DNA from: JACDER01 sp036394915
GTDB taxonomy: Bacteria > Actinomycetota > Thermoleophilia > Gaiellales > Gaiellaceae
Assembly: GCA_036394915.1 (NCBI GenBank)
Contig: DASWEE010000122.1
Location: 1 to 64,000 of the forward strand
DNA length: 64,000 bases
Direction: 5' to 3'
In this document: positions 52,681-59,849 of the stretch, one piece after another
Numbering within the stretch: position 1 is the stretch's first letter
Layout of the letters: the number at the start of each line of letters is the position of its first letter
Notes under the pieces: model-generated
The model's input: only the letters and a program-made list of their open reading frames with translations
Told to the model about the DNA's origin: nothing
Database searches by the model: none
Made by a program: the position numbers and the translations under genes

Positions 52681-53423
52681 CGTGCCGCCCTCGCCTCGGC
52701 ATCCGGGATGCGCAGGTAGACGGGCTCGACGTCGTCGGCCGCGCCGAACTCGCGCGCGAGCGCCGCGTGATGCCGCGCCCACGGAAGGTGCAGGGCGCTG
52801 TCGTCGGGCGGCACCTCGGCTCCCTTCCCCTCCAGGAGCAGGCGGTACCGGATTGCCCCGTCACCCACGCAGACGGTGCCGGGCTCGAGCTCGAGCCCCT
52901 CAGGTGGAATGCAGATCGGTGCTGACCGCGCTCGCTCGCGTTCATGGGGCGCCGCCGGCGGTGCGAGGCCGGAGGGGATAGTGCTCGGCACAGACCCAGA
53001 AGGCATCGGGCCGCCGGCGGCGTCAGGCGGCGGCGCAGCGGGGCTGCGCCCCGCGGAGCCGTCGCCGGCCAGGAGGGCGAGCGTGAAGACCTCCTTCCGC
53101 TTGGCGTCGATCACGGGCATCGCCCCAGGGGCTCCGGCCGCGAGCGCGTCGAGCGTCGAGACACCCGCGACGGGGATCGAGAGCGAGAACGCGAGCCCGC
53201 GCGCCGCGGCCAGCCCGATCCGGATCCCTGTGAAGCTCCCCGGCCCGGTTCCGACCGCGAGCCGCGAGAGCTCGCCCTGTTCGATCCCGTTCTCCCGCAG
53301 CAGCTCGTCCGCGTCCGCGAGGACGCGGACGGCCGTCGAGAGGCGCTCTCCCAGCGTGTCGCCGTCGCGCACGAGCGCGACCGTGGCAACCGCCGTGGAC
53401 GTGTCAAATGCGAGCGTCAGCAT
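52677..53423 (-). CDS. tsaB: t6A biosynthesis protein TsaB, carrying an inserted repeat
   Basis: 248 residues: MLTLAFDTSTAVATVALV, GTGPGSFTGIRIGLAAARG, DAKRKEVFTLALL. TsaB is the scaffold partner of TsaD. Residues ~121-160 are a Pro/Ala/Ser-rich stretch (PSGSVPSTIPSGLAPPAAP) with no counterpart in the family; it corresponds exactly to a DNA repeat also found in the neighbouring uracil-DNA glycosylase gene, and it replaces a surface loop between VFTLALL and CIPPEGLEL. Reading frame preserved. Confidence 0.93.
   Translation of the reverse strand: MLTLAFDTSTAVATVALVRDGDTLGERLSTAVRVLADADELLRENGIEQGELSRLAVGTGPGSFTGIRIGLAAARGLAFSLSIPVAGVSTLDALAAGAPGAMPVIDAKRKEVFTLALLAGDGSAGRSPAAPPPDAAGGPMPSGSVPSTIPSGLAPPAAPHERERARSAPICIPPEGLELEPGTVCVGDGAIRYRLLLEGKGAEVPPDDSALHLPWARHHAALAREFGAADDVEPVYLRIPDAEARAAR
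52946..53061. repeat. In-frame palindromic element, copy A (inside tsaB)
   Basis: About 116 bp. It shares with copy B GGGGCGCCGC, GGCCGGAGGGGATAGTGCT, GGCACAGACCC, AAGGCA and GCGGCGTCAGGC in the same order and spacing. The rest diverges, but it keeps a hairpin GCGCAGC/GCTGCGC. The insertion adds roughly 40 codons to tsaB without a stop or shift. Confidence 0.8.
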
Positions 53424-53862
53424 CCGCGTAGATCGTGTCCAGCAGGGACGGCTCCTGGCTCGAAAACACGATCGCCCTATGGCTCGGGTCGACGTGCCGC
53501 AAACGCACCTCGGCGCGGGCGCGCGGCAGCGTCGAGGCGCCCGCTTCGGGCCACTCGACGAAGCAGACCGCATCGTCGAAATACGGCTCGAGATCGCCCC
53601 ACTCGGCGGGCGAGACGCCCTCGAAACGGTAGAGATCGAGGTGCGACACGTCGACCGAGCCACGGTAGCGGTTGCCGACGGTGTAGGTCGGGCTCGTGAC
53701 CGCCCCCGTCACGCCAAGCGCGTGGGCCGCGCCCCGGACGAAGGTCGTCTTGCCCACGCCGAGCTCGCCGGAGACGGTGACGAGGTCACCGGGCTCCAGC
53801 AGCGCGGCGAGCCGGGCGGCGATCGCCTCGGTCTCCGCCGGGGAGGAAGAGCTGAGTTGCAT
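53404..53862 (-). CDS. tsaE: tRNA threonylcarbamoyladenosine biosynthesis ATPase TsaE
   Basis: 152 residues from ATG 53862: Walker A SGELGVGKTTFVRG, SPTYTVGNRYRG, HLDLYRFEG and CFVEWPEAG match TsaE throughout. It drives the TsaD-TsaB complex by ATP hydrolysis. Its stop overlaps tsaB by about 20 bases, so tsaE-tsaB-rimI-tsaD form one operon. Confidence 0.95.
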   Translation of the reverse strand: MQLSSSSPAETEAIAARLAALLEPGDLVTVSGELGVGKTTFVRGAAHALGVTGAVTSPTYTVGNRYRGSVDVSHLDLYRFEGVSPAEWGDLEPYFDDAVCFVEWPEAGASTLPRARAEVRLRHVDPSHRAIVFSSQEPSLLDTIYADADARI

Positions 53863-53908
53863 GCGTTCCACGCTACCCGGCCGGGTTAGGATCGCGTCGC
53901 AAAACGCA

Positions 53909-53966
53909 GCGGCCCGGCAAAGCCGGGCCGCGCTCCCTTCGAGGGGGAAACTCCGTTTCCCCCTCG
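53909..53966. repeat. Two adjacent hairpins, including a GGGGAAAC-family copy
   Basis: 53909-53931 is GCGGCCCGGC/GCCGGGCCGC around AAA; 53940-53966 is CGAGGGGGAAAC/GTTTCCCCCTCG around TCC, followed by AGCTCCCCCTTCCTT. The second is a member of the repeat seen at 35979 and 41687. They lie between the tsaE start and a 5'-truncated gene and probably caused or mark that truncation. Confidence 0.8.
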
Positions 53967-53993
53967 AGCTCCCCCTTCCTTCGAGTGATGTGA

Positions 53994-54317
53994 GTCTGTG
54001 GTACCGGAGAGAAGTCTCACGGCATCGACGAGATCGTCGCGGCATTCCAGAATTGGGAGAGCGGTTTCCCCGACATGGAGATCACGACGCTGAGCATCGT
54101 CGCCACCGACCAGGGCGCGGCCAGTGAGTTCATCGGGCGCGGGACGCAGGACGGCGCCCTGGGTGAGATCCCGCCGACCCACAAGAAGGTCGACGAGCAC
54201 TTCGCGATCATCGCGGAGATCGAGAACGGGAAGATCACCGGCTTCCGCGAGTACTACGACGCGATGACGATGATGGCTCAGCTCGGGCTCGTGCCGGAGC
54301 CGGCCCAGGCGACCTAG
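53994..54317 (+). pseudogene. 5'-truncated SnoaL-like / ester cyclase remnant
   Basis: The open frame from 53994 reads TGEKSHGIDEIVAAFQNWES, then PDMEITTLSIVATDQGAA and HFAIIAEIENGKITGFREYYD, which is the C-terminal two thirds of a SnoaL-like (NTF2-fold) ester cyclase. The first ~35 residues and the start codon are missing; a stop and the palindromic repeats lie where they should be. An internal ATG (54075) would give only 80 residues. Confidence 0.65.
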
Positions 54318-55201
54318 AACAGTCCCAGCTGAACGGCCGGCTCGGGCGTCGCGGCCGGTGGTTCCTCGACGAGAACTTCGGGCACCGGCTCACTCGCCCG
54401 GCCGATCAGCTCCGGGATCCGGCGGAAGTCCTCCTCGAGGACGTTCAGCATCGCGGGCGTGTAGAGCGCGGCCGCGGGGTGGTAGAGCGGGTACAGGAGG
54501 ACGTCGCGCCCGCCGATCGTCGTCGGCTGCTCCTGCCCGTGGACGCGGGTGATCCCGGTCGACTTGCCGGAGAGGAGCTTGGTCGCGAAGTTGCCGAGTG
54601 TCGCGACGACGCGCGGCTGGATGAGAGCGACCTGGCGGAAGAGATGCCCTTCGCAGGCTTGGATCTCGTCCGGCATCGGGTCGCGGTTGCCCGGAGGCCT
54701 GCACTTCAAGGTGTTCGCGATGTAGACGTCGGCACGCGACAGGCCGATTCCCGCGAGCAGCTTGTCGAGCAGCTTCCCCGCCTGGCCGACGAATGGGAAG
54801 CCCTGCTTGTCCTCGTGGAAGCCGGGCGCCTCGCCCACGAACATCAGGTCGGCCTTTGGATTGCCGACGCCGAACACGACCTGCGTCCGCGTCTCAGCCA
54901 GCCGGCAGCGCGTGCAGCCGGCGGTCTCCGCCGCATAGGCCTCTAGCTCCCGCGTGTCCTGGGGCGCCGCTGCGGGTGCGGGGCCGGAGGGGATAGTGCT
55001 TGGCACAGACCCGTAAGGCACCGTGCCGGCAGCGGCGTCAGGCTCCGCAGAGCCCGGCTTGCCGGGCTCTGCCGTATCTAAGACTTCAAAATCGGCGCGA
55101 GAGGGCTTGCCCTCTCCGCGTCGATTTGGAGCCGGGCTCCGCCCGGAATCGTTCGACGACGGCCAGGGCGCGCGGTCAGTGCCCGCAGCCACAGCTTCCA
55201 C
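54314..55201 (-). CDS. Type 4 (Fe-S) uracil-DNA glycosylase with repeat-encoded N-terminal extension
   Basis: 295 residues from GTG 55201 with an upstream AGGAGGCGG. The enzyme proper starts near residue 85: CTRCRLAETRTQVVFGVGNP carries the first Fe-S cysteines, then FVGEAPGFHEDKQG (active site), NTLKCRPPGNRDP (further cysteine) and YPLYHPAAAL. Residues ~18-80 are encoded by repeat copy B. The C-terminus QLGLF resembles the beta-clamp-binding pentapeptide. Removes uracil from DNA. The start is uncertain because the repeat contains further GTG codons. Confidence 0.9.
   Translation of the reverse strand: MEAVAAGTDRAPWPSSNDSGRSPAPNRRGEGKPSRADFEVLDTAEPGKPGSAEPDAAAGTVPYGSVPSTIPSGPAPAAAPQDTRELEAYAAETAGCTRCRLAETRTQVVFGVGNPKADLMFVGEAPGFHEDKQGFPFVGQAGKLLDKLLAGIGLSRADVYIANTLKCRPPGNRDPMPDEIQACEGHLFRQVALIQPRVVATLGNFATKLLSGKSTGITRVHGQEQPTTIGGRDVLLYPLYHPAAALYTPAMLNVLEEDFRRIPELIGRASEPVPEVLVEEPPAATPEPAVQLGLF
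54961..55146. repeat. In-frame palindromic element, copy B (inside the uracil-DNA glycosylase gene)
   Basis: 186 bp. Internal perfect hairpins: AGAGCCCGGC-TT-GCCGGGCTCT and GAGAGGGC-TT-GCCCTCTC, plus CCGGGC/GCCCGG at the end. About 85 percent identical by eye to the reverse complement of 58404-58590 outside a ~35-base variable middle, with the same length. Open in the host frame, adding some 62 residues. Confidence 0.88.
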
Positions 55202-55394
55202 CGCAACAACCGCCTCCTGCCGCCGACTCGCCGAAGCTGGGCTGTGCGGCGGTGCCGTGAGCCGCGAAGACGGAGAACTGCTTGCGCACGTTCGACGCCT
55301 CGCAGTCGGGGCAAGGCGGATCCGCCTCGGACAACCCGACGAGCTCCTCGAAGTGCGACTCGCATTCCATGCACACGTACTCGTAGATCGGCAT
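55176..55394 (-). CDS. FmdB-type zinc-ribbon protein
   Basis: 72 residues: MPIYEYVCMECESHFEELV, then PPCPDCEAS, a CxxC...CxxC zinc ribbon found in FmdB-family regulators. The C-terminus GGGCCGGSCGCGH is unusually rich in Cys and could bind additional metal. Role unknown. The glycosylase gene starts 26 bases before its stop. Confidence 0.85.
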   Translation of the reverse strand: MPIYEYVCMECESHFEELVGLSEADPPCPDCEASNVRKQFSVFAAHGTAAQPSFGESAAGGGCCGGSCGCGH

Positions 55395-55490
55395 CGCCTC
55401 GGCAGTCTAGGCCCGCGCCCGGACGCAACGCAAATGGCCCTCGATACACTTCGATCCGCGCCCGGTATCCGCTACGGAACTGGAGCAACC

Positions 55491-56159
55491 GTGATTGACA
55501 ACATCCACGTCATCGGCGCCGGCCGCGTCGGCTCGGCGGTCTCCGCCCGGCTCGCAGAGCGGGGCGTCGAGCTGCGCGACGACGCCGAGGTCGTGCTCCT
55601 CTGCGTCCCCGACTCGGCGATCGCGGAGGTCGCGCGGGAGATCGCGCTCGGCCCCTGGGTCGCCCACGTCAGCGGCGGAACTCCGCTGTTCGCGCTCGAG
55701 CCACACACGCGCCGCTTCGGAGTCCACCCGCTGCAGACGTTCACCCGCGCGCGCGGGCCGGAACAGCTCGACGGAGCCTGGGCGGCCGTCACCGCCGAGA
55801 CCGAGGAGGCCCGGGCGCTGGGATTCGAGCTCGCCGAGATCCTCAGCCTCCGTCCGTTCGAGCTCGACGAGGAGGACCGGGCGATCTACCACGCAGGCGC
55901 TGCGATCGCGTCGAACTACCTCGTCACGCTCTACCGGGCCGCGTCCGAGCTGGTCGAGGCCGCCGGGGCTCCGGCGGAGGCACTCGAGCCGCTGATGCGA
56001 CGCACGATCGACAACGAGTTCGAGCTCACCGGCCCGATCGCGCGCGGCGACTGGGAGACCGTCGAGCGGCATCTCGAGTCGATCCGGGCGCGGCGGCCGC
56101 AGCTCGAGCCGCTGTACCGGATCCTGGCCGACGCGACCGAGGCCTTGGCGGTCCGATGA
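55491..56159 (+). CDS. Rossmann/DUF2520 oxidoreductase, candidate ketopantoate reductase
   Basis: 222 residues from GTG 55491, preceded by GGAG at good spacing; an upstream ATG (55434) is less likely. NADP-fold IHVIGAGRVGSAVSARL, then VVLLCVPDSAIAEVA, FGVHPLQTF and a helical DUF2520 domain with AIASNYLVTLYRAASELVE. It is the first gene of a three-gene run with panC and panB, ATGA-coupled to panC. No panE is seen, so I infer it may reduce ketopantoate to pantoate. Confidence 0.8.
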   Translation: MIDNIHVIGAGRVGSAVSARLAERGVELRDDAEVVLLCVPDSAIAEVAREIALGPWVAHVSGGTPLFALEPHTRRFGVHPLQTFTRARGPEQLDGAWAAVTAETEEARALGFELAEILSLRPFELDEEDRAIYHAGAAIASNYLVTLYRAASELVEAAGAPAEALEPLMRRTIDNEFELTGPIARGDWETVERHLESIRARRPQLEPLYRILADATEALAVR

Positions 56160-56920
56160 AGACGCTGCGAACGATCGCGGAGATGAGGTCGGCTCCGACG
56201 GAGGGAACGATCGGGTTCGTCCCGACGATGGGCGCCTTCCACGAGGGACATCTCTCGCTCTTCCACGCCGCACGCGACAAGAACGACGTCGTCGTCGCAA
56301 GCCTGTTCGTGAACCCGGCCCAGTTCGGCCCCAGAGAAGACCTGGGCAAGTACCCGCGCGACGAGGAGCGCGACGCGCGGCTGGCCGAGGAGGCAGGTGT
56401 CGACTACCTGTTCGCGCCTTCGCCGGAGGAGATCTACCCGCCGGGCTTTCAGACCTGGGTCGAGGTCGAAGAGCTCTCCCGGCCGCTCGAGGGCTCGCTC
56501 CGGCCCGGCCATTTTCGCGGCGCCGCGACCGTCTGCCTCAAGCTCTTCAACATCGTCCGGCCCGACCGCGCTTACTTCGGCCAGAAGGACGCGCAGCAGG
56601 CGGCCGTGGTCAAGCGGATGGTCCGCGACCTGAACGTCCCGCTCGAGATCCGCGTCCTCCCGACCGTCCGCGACGACGACGGGCTCGCGCTCTCGTCCCG
56701 GAACGCCTACCTGTCGCCCGAGGAGCGCGAGGCCGCTATCGCCCTGCCCAGGGCCTTGCAGACCAAGGACCCGGAGGCCGCCCGGGCGCTGCTCGGCGGG
56801 CTCGACGTCGACTACGTCGAGGTCGCCGACTTCGAGCCCCGCGTGCTTGCAGCCGCGGTCCGCGTCGGCACTACCCGTCTGATCGACAACGTCGTCCTCG
56901 AGGAAGGAGACGCACCATGA
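56156..56920 (+). CDS. panC: Pantothenate synthetase
   Basis: 254 residues: FVPTMGAFHEGHLSLFHAA (HIGH-type ATP site), LFVNPAQFGPREDLGKYPR and RAYFGQKDAQQAAVVKRMV, ending ALSSRNAYLSPEER. Condenses pantoate and beta-alanine with ATP. Slightly shorter than the usual ~280 residues at the C-terminus. ATGA overlaps with both neighbours show a translated operon. Confidence 0.95.
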   Translation: MKTLRTIAEMRSAPTEGTIGFVPTMGAFHEGHLSLFHAARDKNDVVVASLFVNPAQFGPREDLGKYPRDEERDARLAEEAGVDYLFAPSPEEIYPPGFQTWVEVEELSRPLEGSLRPGHFRGAATVCLKLFNIVRPDRAYFGQKDAQQAAVVKRMVRDLNVPLEIRVLPTVRDDDGLALSSRNAYLSPEEREAAIALPRALQTKDPEAARALLGGLDVDYVEVADFEPRVLAAAVRVGTTRLIDNVVLEEGDAP

Positions 56921-57795
56921 GCATGCCCCGCGGCAAGCTGCCGCTCCCCGAGCTCGCCGCGATGAAGCGGCGCGGCGACAAGATCGTGATGGTCACCGCC
57001 TACGACGCCCCCGGCGCTCGCTTCGCCGAGGACGCCGGCATCGACGTGATCCTCGTCGGGGACACGGCCGCGATGGTCGTGCTCGGGCACGAGGGGACGA
57101 CCGTGCCGGTGACGATGGACGAGATGCTGTTCCTCGCCCGGACCGTCGTCCGGTCCGTCCGCCGCCCGATCGTCATCGGCGACATGCCGTTCGGCTCCTA
57201 CCAGGTGTCCGACGAGGAGGCCGTCCGCAACGCGATCCGGTTCTTCAAGGAGGCCCGCACCGACGCGGTCAAGCTCGAGGGCGCCGGTCCGTCGCTCTCA
57301 CGGGTGCGGGCGATCGTCGGCGCCGGGATCCCGGTGATGGGCCACGTCGGGCTGACGCCGCAGTCGGCGACGATGCTCGGAGGCTTCAAGACGCAGGGCA
57401 AGACGGCGGAGCAGGCGAGGCAGCTCGTGGACGACGCGCTCGCGCTCGAGGAAGCCGGCTGCTTCTCGGTCGTCCTCGAGGCGGTGCCGTCCCCGGTCGC
57501 CGCCGAGATCACCCGCAGGCTGTCGGTGCCGACGATCGGGATCGGAGCGGGCCGGGACTGCGACGGCCAGGTGCTCGTCTACCACGACCTGCTCGGCATG
57601 ACCGAGGGACACCTCCCGCGCTTCGTCAAGCGCTACGCGAATCTGTCGCGTGAGATCCGCGATGCGCTCGACGCCTATGCGCACGAGGTCCGTGCCGGAG
57701 TCTTCCCCGAGGACCAGCACACCTATGAGATGTCCGAGGACGAGCTGGAGCTGTTCTCAGAGCACCGCCCACACGCCGAGCACCAACCCCGTTAG
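56917..57795 (+). CDS. panB: 3-methyl-2-oxobutanoate hydroxymethyltransferase
   Basis: 292 residues: MVTAYDAPGARFAEDAGIDV, LVGDTAAMVVLGHEGTTVPV, GFKTQGKTAEQARQLVDDAL and IGIGAGRDCDGQVLVYHD are the metal, substrate and folate-contact segments of PanB. Makes ketopantoate from ketoisovalerate and methylene-tetrahydrofolate. Converges with the Yip1-like gene, overlapping by 39 bases. Confidence 0.95.
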   Translation: MSMPRGKLPLPELAAMKRRGDKIVMVTAYDAPGARFAEDAGIDVILVGDTAAMVVLGHEGTTVPVTMDEMLFLARTVVRSVRRPIVIGDMPFGSYQVSDEEAVRNAIRFFKEARTDAVKLEGAGPSLSRVRAIVGAGIPVMGHVGLTPQSATMLGGFKTQGKTAEQARQLVDDALALEEAGCFSVVLEAVPSPVAAEITRRLSVPTIGIGAGRDCDGQVLVYHDLLGMTEGHLPRFVKRYANLSREIRDALDAYAHEVRAGVFPEDQHTYEMSEDELELFSEHRPHAEHQPR

Positions 57796-58554
57796 GACGA
57801 CCGCGAACAGACTGGCGCCGAGGGCGCGGAGCCAGCTCCAGCGCTGGACCGTGCGCACTCCCAGCACGAGCAACGCGACCGACCAGGCCGCGAAGGCGAC
57901 GCAGACCCACCGGAGCACCTGACCTCCGGTGCCGGAGTCGGATCCGCCCGTCCGGAACAGGTCGCCCCCGTAGACCGCGAGCCTGAGCGGCCACACCGCC
58001 ACCAGCGAGAGGGCGAGCGGCGCCGCGGCGAAAGCGAGCACGTGCCGGCTGCGGCGCGCGCGGCCTTCTCCGCCCAGCACGCGAATGCCCACGGACAGGG
58101 CCCAGCCCAGCACCCAGTAGCTGAAGAAGCCGTAGATGCTGCCCGCGAACACCACGATCACGAGGATGCCGAGCGCGTCGATGTCGTAGTCGTCGAACAG
58201 CCTCCCGAACGCAGGCGCCAGCAGGACCGCCCCGATCCCGGCCAGGAAGACGAGCGCCGTCACCGGCTCCGAGCGCGCCTCGGCGGACTCGGTCGAGTCG
58301 TTGCGGAGAGCGGCGAAGACCGCCCGGGGTGCCTGGAGCACCAGGAGCGTCCGCAGCCACCATGCACGCTGCCCCTCCCGCCCCTCGCCGGCGTCGGCTC
58401 CCGCCGGGCGGAGCCCGGCTCCAAATCGACGCGGAGAGGGCGAGCCCTCTCGCGCCGATTTCGAACCCTTAGTCACGGCGGAGCCCGGCAAGCCGGTCTC
58501 CGCGGAGCCTGACGCCGCTGACGGCACGGTGCTCTCCGGGCCCGTATTACTCAT
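57757..58554 (-). CDS. Yip1-like membrane protein with repeat-encoded N-terminus
   Basis: 265 residues from ATG 58554. The last ~200 residues hold five or so TM segments (VTALVFLAGIGAVLLAPAFG, ILVIVVFAGSIYGFFSYWVL, VLAFAAAPLALSLVAVWPL, WVCVAFAAWSVALLVLGVR, ASLFAVVLTGLVLGVWAVL) in Yip1-domain style. The first ~50 residues (VPSAASGSAETGLPGSA ... PSPRRFGAGLRPAG) and the start codon come from palindromic element copy C. Function unknown. Confidence 0.75.
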   Translation of the reverse strand: MSNTGPESTVPSAASGSAETGLPGSAVTKGSKSAREGSPSPRRFGAGLRPAGADAGEGREGQRAWWLRTLLVLQAPRAVFAALRNDSTESAEARSEPVTALVFLAGIGAVLLAPAFGRLFDDYDIDALGILVIVVFAGSIYGFFSYWVLGWALSVGIRVLGGEGRARRSRHVLAFAAAPLALSLVAVWPLRLAVYGGDLFRTGGSDSGTGGQVLRWVCVAFAAWSVALLVLGVRTVQRWSWLRALGASLFAVVLTGLVLGVWAVL

Positions 58555-58590
58555 ACTGTGCCCTCCGGCCCCGCACCGCCAGCGGCGCCC
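58404..58590. repeat. In-frame palindromic element, copy C (at the 5' end of the Yip1-like gene)
   Basis: 187 bp, inverted relative to copies A and B. Contains GAGAGGGC/GCCCTCTC with a TC/GA loop change, CCGGCAAGCCGG, CCGGGC/GCCCGG and GCCTGACGCCGCTGACGGCAC matching copy B. The variable middle carries the ATG used by the host gene. Length equals copy B. Confidence 0.88.
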
Positions 58591-58642
58591 GAGAGACGGG
58601 AGGAACACGAACCCGGAACGAAGCGCCTCTCATACAGAGAGG

Positions 58643-59245
58643 TTACGCGGGCGCGGGTGACGGAGCCGCGAGCAGCCCGTCGCAGATCGTGCCCACGACC
58701 GTCAGCTCGGCCAGCTTGACGTCCTCTTCCGAGTCGGGCAGCTGGCCCATCACCCAGCCGGTGAGGATCTCCTCGAGCGCGCCGTAGAAGACAAAGCTCG
58801 CGAACCGCGGATTCAGGTCGGGTCGAAAATCGCCGTCCTCCTGGCCCTTGGCGATGATCCGCTCGAGCGCCACGAACGCCTGCTCGGTCTCGGCGATCTC
58901 CTGCTGCAGATGCGGGCTGCGCGTGACCTCGCGAACGAGCACCCGCACGATGTCCGGCGTGTCGCGCCAGGAGCGAAGCACGATCGCGGCCACCTTCCGC
59001 AGCTGCTCGCGCGCGGGCTCGCCCAGCTCTTCCACTCCGTGGATCGTGTCCAGCATCAACGTCCACGTGCTGCGGAAGATCGTCTCCAGCAGCTCCTCCT
59101 TCGAGTCGAAGTAGTGGTAGAGGAGACCGTGAGCGACGCCGGCTTCTTCCGCGATGTCGCCCACCCGGCACGTGTGGTAGCCCTTGCGGGCGAACACCCG
59201 GACGGCGGCGTCGAGGATCAATTGGCGCTTCTCTTCCGCAGGCAC
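58643..59245 (-). CDS. TetR-family transcriptional regulator
   Basis: 200 residues: helix-turn-helix ILDAAVRVFARKGYHTCRVG, DIAEEAGVAHGLLYHYF and DSKEELLETIF. The ligand domain shares features with fatty-acid-responsive regulators of the FadR/YfiR group, but the effector is unknown. Located 88 bases upstream-facing of the Yip1-like gene on the same strand. Confidence 0.9.
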   Translation of the reverse strand: MPAEEKRQLILDAAVRVFARKGYHTCRVGDIAEEAGVAHGLLYHYFDSKEELLETIFRSTWTLMLDTIHGVEELGEPAREQLRKVAAIVLRSWRDTPDIVRVLVREVTRSPHLQQEIAETEQAFVALERIIAKGQEDGDFRPDLNPRFASFVFYGALEEILTGWVMGQLPDSEEDVKLAELTVVGTICDGLLAAPSPAPA

Positions 59246-59318
59246 TCCACGAGAATCGTATGCCGTTGGCGTAACGCCTGCTCGCCGTGACGGACTGTAG
59301 AGTCAGGCAAGGTCGCTG

Positions 59319-59849
59319 GTGCGGACGAAGCTCCTTTCAGGAATCGTGAGTGCAGGTGCTGTTGCCTGCACCCTCGTGCTGACCGCTTGCGGCGGCGGAG
59401 CGGCCTCCCCCGATGGTGAGGCGATCGCCTCCCCCACCGAAGGAGCCGGCCTGTTCATGACGTCGTTGATCCGCGAAAAGGCGACCGGGCAGTACGAGCT
59501 CGCCTGGCAGAGTCTGCATCCCTTCCACCAGCATGTCGCACCTCGGGTGGAGTACGTCCAGTGCGAGAACCAGACGGCCTTCCCGGGGACACTGCTGAAG
59601 GTCTCGGTCGTCCGCGTCAAGGACGAGCCGGTGCTGATCGCGGGCGAGAGCCATTCGGTCGAGAGCAAGGCCGTCACGATCCGCGTCTCGGTCCGCTCGC
59701 CCGGTCTCCCCCGGCCTGTGATCGTCGTCGACACCTACCACGCCGTGCCCGTCGAAGGACACTGGACCTGGATCCTGACCCGGGACAACTTCGCGCAGTA
59801 CAAGTCCGGGCACTGCCCGGGCGCGATACCGCAGACGCCTAAGGCCTAA
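59319..59849 (+). CDS. Lipoprotein, function unknown
   Basis: 176 residues from GTG. Signal SGIVSAGAVACTLVLTAC, where the lipobox LTAC predicts lipidation. The mature part (ATGQYELAWQSLHPFHQHV, then YVQCENQTAFPG, and VDTYHAVPVEGHWTWILTRD) resembles NTF2-like lipoproteins of unknown role. Divergent from the TetR gene; the end overlaps the convergent cyclase gene by 11 bases. Confidence 0.65.
   Translation: MRTKLLSGIVSAGAVACTLVLTACGGGAASPDGEAIASPTEGAGLFMTSLIREKATGQYELAWQSLHPFHQHVAPRVEYVQCENQTAFPGTLLKVSVVRVKDEPVLIAGESHSVESKAVTIRVSVRSPGLPRPVIVVDTYHAVPVEGHWTWILTRDNFAQYKSGHCPGAIPQTPKA

Noticed and set aside
55023..55490. Long N-terminal extension of the DUF2520 gene through repeat B and fmdB
   Set aside because: It is antisense to fmdB and to the glycosylase repeat; the GTG at 55491 has a ribosome site and begins the Rossmann fold.
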